Source: Chloroflexota bacterium (GTDB lineage: Bacteria > Chloroflexota > Anaerolineae > Anaerolineales > UBA11858). From it: DNA of 10,125 nucleotides. The stretch is taken from contig DOTA01000392.1 in NCBI GenBank assembly GCA_003513015.1, forward strand, positions 4,510 through 14,634. Direction: 5' to 3'. This document shows, piece by piece, positions 6,304 to 10,125 of the stretch. The notes beneath the pieces are model-generated. The model was not told the origin of the DNA, did no database searches, and was given only the letters and a program-made list of their open reading frames with translations. Each line of letters starts with the position of its first letter. Within the stretch, counting starts at the first letter, position 1. The position numbers were made by a program, and so were the translations under genes.

Positions 6304-7263
6304 TTATTTGAGTTTCTGTACTTCTTCGGCGAGGCGATCAGCGGGCAGGGCAATATAACCCGTTTCGTTGATATATTGCTGTCCGTCGTTCAGGATCCAT
6401 TCAATGAAGGCCGCGGTTAGACCGGTGGGCTGGCCATTGGTGACCACATAGAGTTCGCGCGCCGGTGGCGCGGGGTATTTGCCGGTTGAGACCGCACTGA
6501 TAGCCAGAGCTTTGGTATCGTAAATTTCATCGGGGTCAGCCAGGCCGTTGGCATTGGCATCCAGAGAGACCACCCGCGCCCCGGTCACCGGCAAGCCGCT
6601 CTCAAAATCATAGGCGTAATTCAGGTTGTTGTAGCCGATCCCCGAAGGGTCTTTGATGACGGCGTCCAGCACGCCGGGATCGCCATAAACACCAATGCCC
6701 AGCAAATCTTCCTGCTTGCCGCCCAGATAGGCTGCCCAGGTGTCGGCTGCGCCGCAGGCATCGGAACGGGTAAATACATGGATGGGATCCGTCACCTCGG
6801 GCCGGCCGACCACCTGCCCCCAGGTAGTAATTTCCCCGGAGATGAAGATTCCGACCAGAATTTCACGGGTGATCCCTTTTTGACGGAGATCATCCAAAAC
6901 CGGGTTATTTTCGTTAATCGTCAAAAAGACGGCATCTTTGGTAACCGCAATCCCATAAGCCCCCAGGTCGATCTCTTCGGGATGGATTTCGCGCGAAACC
7001 ATGCCGATATCCACCGCCCCACTGAGGGCATCGGCCATACCTTTGCCCGCGCCCCCCGCGGAGATGTCGATGCGCACATTGGGGTAGATAGCCTGATATT
7101 CCTCGCCCCAGCGCACCATTATGGGATAAAGGGCAAAGGCCCCTGAAATGGTGATCGTACCTTCGGTATTGCCCGCGCCGCTCACTTGTGAACCGCAAGC
7201 GCTGAGCAGCAACACCGCAGCCATAAACACAAACACGATCAAAAACCTTTTTGACTTTTTCAT
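6304..7263 (-). CDS. pstS: PstS-like phosphate-type ABC importer substrate-binding lipoprotein
   Basis: A 319-residue lipoprotein. The N-terminus is MKKSKRF, then a hydrophobic core and lipobox LSAC with the lipidated cysteine at residue 23. The mature protein matches PstS-family binding proteins: TISGAFALYPIMVRW, ISAGGAGKGMADAL, VDIGMVSREIHPEE, FISGEITTWGQV (compare FxGKITNW), HVFTRSDACGAADTW and DPSGIGYNNLNYAYD. Two oddities stand out: the usual SGT anion-binding loop reads ACGAA, and residues 235-246 form an EF-hand-like loop (DANANGLADPDE). I chose the ATG at 7263 rather than a GTG three codons earlier, because GGAG lies eight bases before the ATG. This is the first gene of the operon and follows a Pho-box-type promoter, which supports phosphate-linked expression. 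The exact ligand cannot be proven from sequence. Confidence 0.85.
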   Translation of the reverse strand: MKKSKRFLIVFVFMAAVLLLSACGSQVSGAGNTEGTITISGAFALYPIMVRWGEEYQAIYPNVRIDISAGGAGKGMADALSGAVDIGMVSREIHPEEIDLGAYGIAVTKDAVFLTINENNPVLDDLRQKGITREILVGIFISGEITTWGQVVGRPEVTDPIHVFTRSDACGAADTWAAYLGGKQEDLLGIGVYGDPGVLDAVIKDPSGIGYNNLNYAYDFESGLPVTGARVVSLDANANGLADPDEIYDTKALAISAVSTGKYPAPPARELYVVTNGQPTGLTAAFIEWILNDGQQYINETGYIALPADRLAEEVQKLK

Positions 7264-7329
7264 TTCAAACACTCCATTTTAAGTTGATGGTGTGGAGAGG
7301 AGCTTGCGCCCAGGCTACTATTGATAGAT

Positions 7330-7363
7330 AACCAGCGCAGCAATAGGGATCGCCGCGCTGGTT
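7330..7363 (-). promoter_or_regulatory. Stable hairpin in the pstS mRNA leader
   Basis: In the minus-strand leader, AACCAGCGCGGCGAT and ATTGCTGCGCTGGTT pair over 15 positions around a four-base loop (CCCT). Thirteen pairs are Watson-Crick and two are G-U. The wobble pairs form only in the minus-strand RNA; the plus-strand RNA would have A-C mismatches. No T-run follows, so it is not an intrinsic terminator. It lies about 65 bases upstream of the pstS start codon and may stabilise the message or regulate it. I do not recognise a known riboswitch. Confidence 0.5.
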
Positions 7364-7387
7364 GTAATGGGAATTAATTTCTTTTTG

Positions 7388-7444
7388 AATATATCAAGCG
7401 CCGATGACAAACCCCGTGATGCGCCTGTGACAATGCTGTGACAA
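7388..7444 (-). promoter_or_regulatory. Pho-box array and -10 element: PhoB-type promoter of the pst operon
   Basis: On the minus strand, TTGTCAC occurs at 7444-7438 and 7433-7427 with AGCA between them. This is the 7+4+7 layout of a Pho box (CTGTCAT N4 CTGTCAT). A weaker unit GCATCAC follows at 7422-7416, again an 11-base step, and TTGTCAT at 7410-7404, a 12-base step. Exactly 10 bases after the last unit is a -10 box TATATT (7393-7388), and there is no separate -35 box. Known Pho promoters such as E. coli phoA have the Pho box replacing the -35 box with about this spacing. The predicted start is near 7381, giving a leader of about 118 bases before pstS. PhoB-type control is inferred from this arrangement. 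Confidence 0.75.
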
Positions 7445-7448
7445 AAAG

Positions 7449-7490
7449 AAGCAACAAAAAACGCCCTGCACGGGGCGTTTTTTGTTGCTT
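7449..7490 (-). terminator. Intrinsic terminator after thrC
   Basis: A perfect 18-bp stem (7490-7473 with 7466-7449) encloses a six-base loop. On the minus strand the 5' arm is A-rich (CAAAAAACGCCC) and the 3' arm contains GGGCGTTTTTTG; the stem is followed by CTTTTTG. The GC core followed by a T6 run is a standard rho-independent layout extended by A-T pairs. It begins six bases after the thrC stop. It ends four bases before the first Pho-box unit, so it insulates the pst promoter from thrC read-through. The symmetry could also allow termination on the other strand, but no plus-strand gene is present. Confidence 0.88.
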
Positions 7491-7495
7491 GTCAG

Positions 7496-9945
<2,450 letters not shown>

Positions 9946-9965
9946 AGACCTATTCCATATCACTT

Positions 9966-10046
9966 AACGCGAATTGCACGAATGAAACGAATATCACGAA
10001 TTTTGTGATTTATTCGCGTTATTCGCCATTTCGCGCCATTCGCGTT
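9966..10046. repeat. Palindromic CGCGAAT/ATTCGCG spacer element, copy 2
   Basis: An 81-base element in the gap between the truncated gene at the right edge and the HAD gene. On the plus strand it starts AACGCGAAT and ends ATTCGCGTT. CGAAT recurs four times in the first half (CGCGAAT, CACGAAT, AACGAAT, CACGAAT) and ATTCG-type words recur in the second half after a central TTGTGAT. Word spacing is about 9 to 10 bases. The architecture and end sequences match the copy at 4183-4260, although the interiors differ. This argues for a repeat family rather than chance. Confidence 0.65.
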
Positions 10047-10056
10047 GAAATTATTT

Positions 10057-10125
10057 TCACCGCTCAGCCTCAGGCACAAACCCCTCGGCCACCAGCAACT
10101 CGGCGTTCAAGATCGAGCCGGAGGC
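10057..10125 (-). CDS. C-terminal 22 residues of an unidentified protein
   Basis: A reading frame open to the right edge ends at TGA (10059-10057) and encodes ASGSILNAELLVAEGFVPEA then ER. Codon use resembles the neighbouring genes (GCC, CTG, GAG), which supports it being a real gene end rather than a random frame. It is too short to identify. The tail loosely resembles the C-terminus of the next gene ([15 protein letters not shown]), which may be coincidence. The 111-base gap before the HAD gene is mostly the palindromic element. Whether the two are cotranscribed is unclear. Confidence 0.5.
   Translation of the reverse strand, partial: ASGSILNAELLVAEGFVPEAER

Noticed and set aside
9966..10046. 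A CRISPR-like array suggested by repeated CGAAT/ATTCG words
   Set aside because: The words are only 5 to 7 bases, spaced 9 to 10 bases, and switch orientation midway. There are no 20-40 base repeats with unique spacers and no cas genes.

Overview
The window looks like part of a free-living bacterial chromosome. Every convincing gene lies on the minus strand, so transcription runs from high to low coordinates. The gene content, moderately GC-rich coding sequence and short palindromic spacers rich in TTCGCG-type words would fit a Chloroflexota (Anaerolineae-like) genome. That assignment is an impression, because no rRNA or other phylogenetic marker is present.

In transcription order, the right end (10125 to 7449) holds the last 22 codons of an unidentified gene, a palindromic spacer, a HAD-type phosphatase whose motifs appear to be in circularly permuted order, and threonine synthase (thrC). 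The HAD stop and the thrC start share one base (TGATG). An 18-bp perfect hairpin ends this unit.

Four bases beyond the terminator is a promoter region (7444 to 7388) with the layout of a PhoB-activated promoter. TTGTCAC-like 7-mers recur at about 11-base steps and the last lies exactly 10 bases before a TATATT -10 box. A 5' leader with a strong hairpin follows. The operon then encodes a PstS-like lipoprotein, PstC, PstA and PstB, i.e. an ABC importer for phosphate or a related oxyanion. Next come a membrane-anchored binding protein of the sulfate/thiosulfate (Sbp) type, a Na+/Pi-cotransporter-family membrane protein and a tandem UspA protein. No phoU is seen. The last three genes are packed tightly, while the pstS-pstC, pstC-pstA and pstA-pstB junctions carry different repeat-rich spacers.

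The left end (104 to 1) is the start of a THUMP-type RNA methyltransferase gene with its own sigma70-like promoter.

The points most worth following are the Pho-box array, the permuted HAD enzyme, and the atypical Pst parts: a PstB with proline at the Q-loop glutamine position, and a PstS with an EF-hand-like loop and altered ligand-loop residues. The association of a Pst importer with a sulfate-type binding protein and an Na/Pi-type carrier, and the palindromic spacers, also deserve attention.
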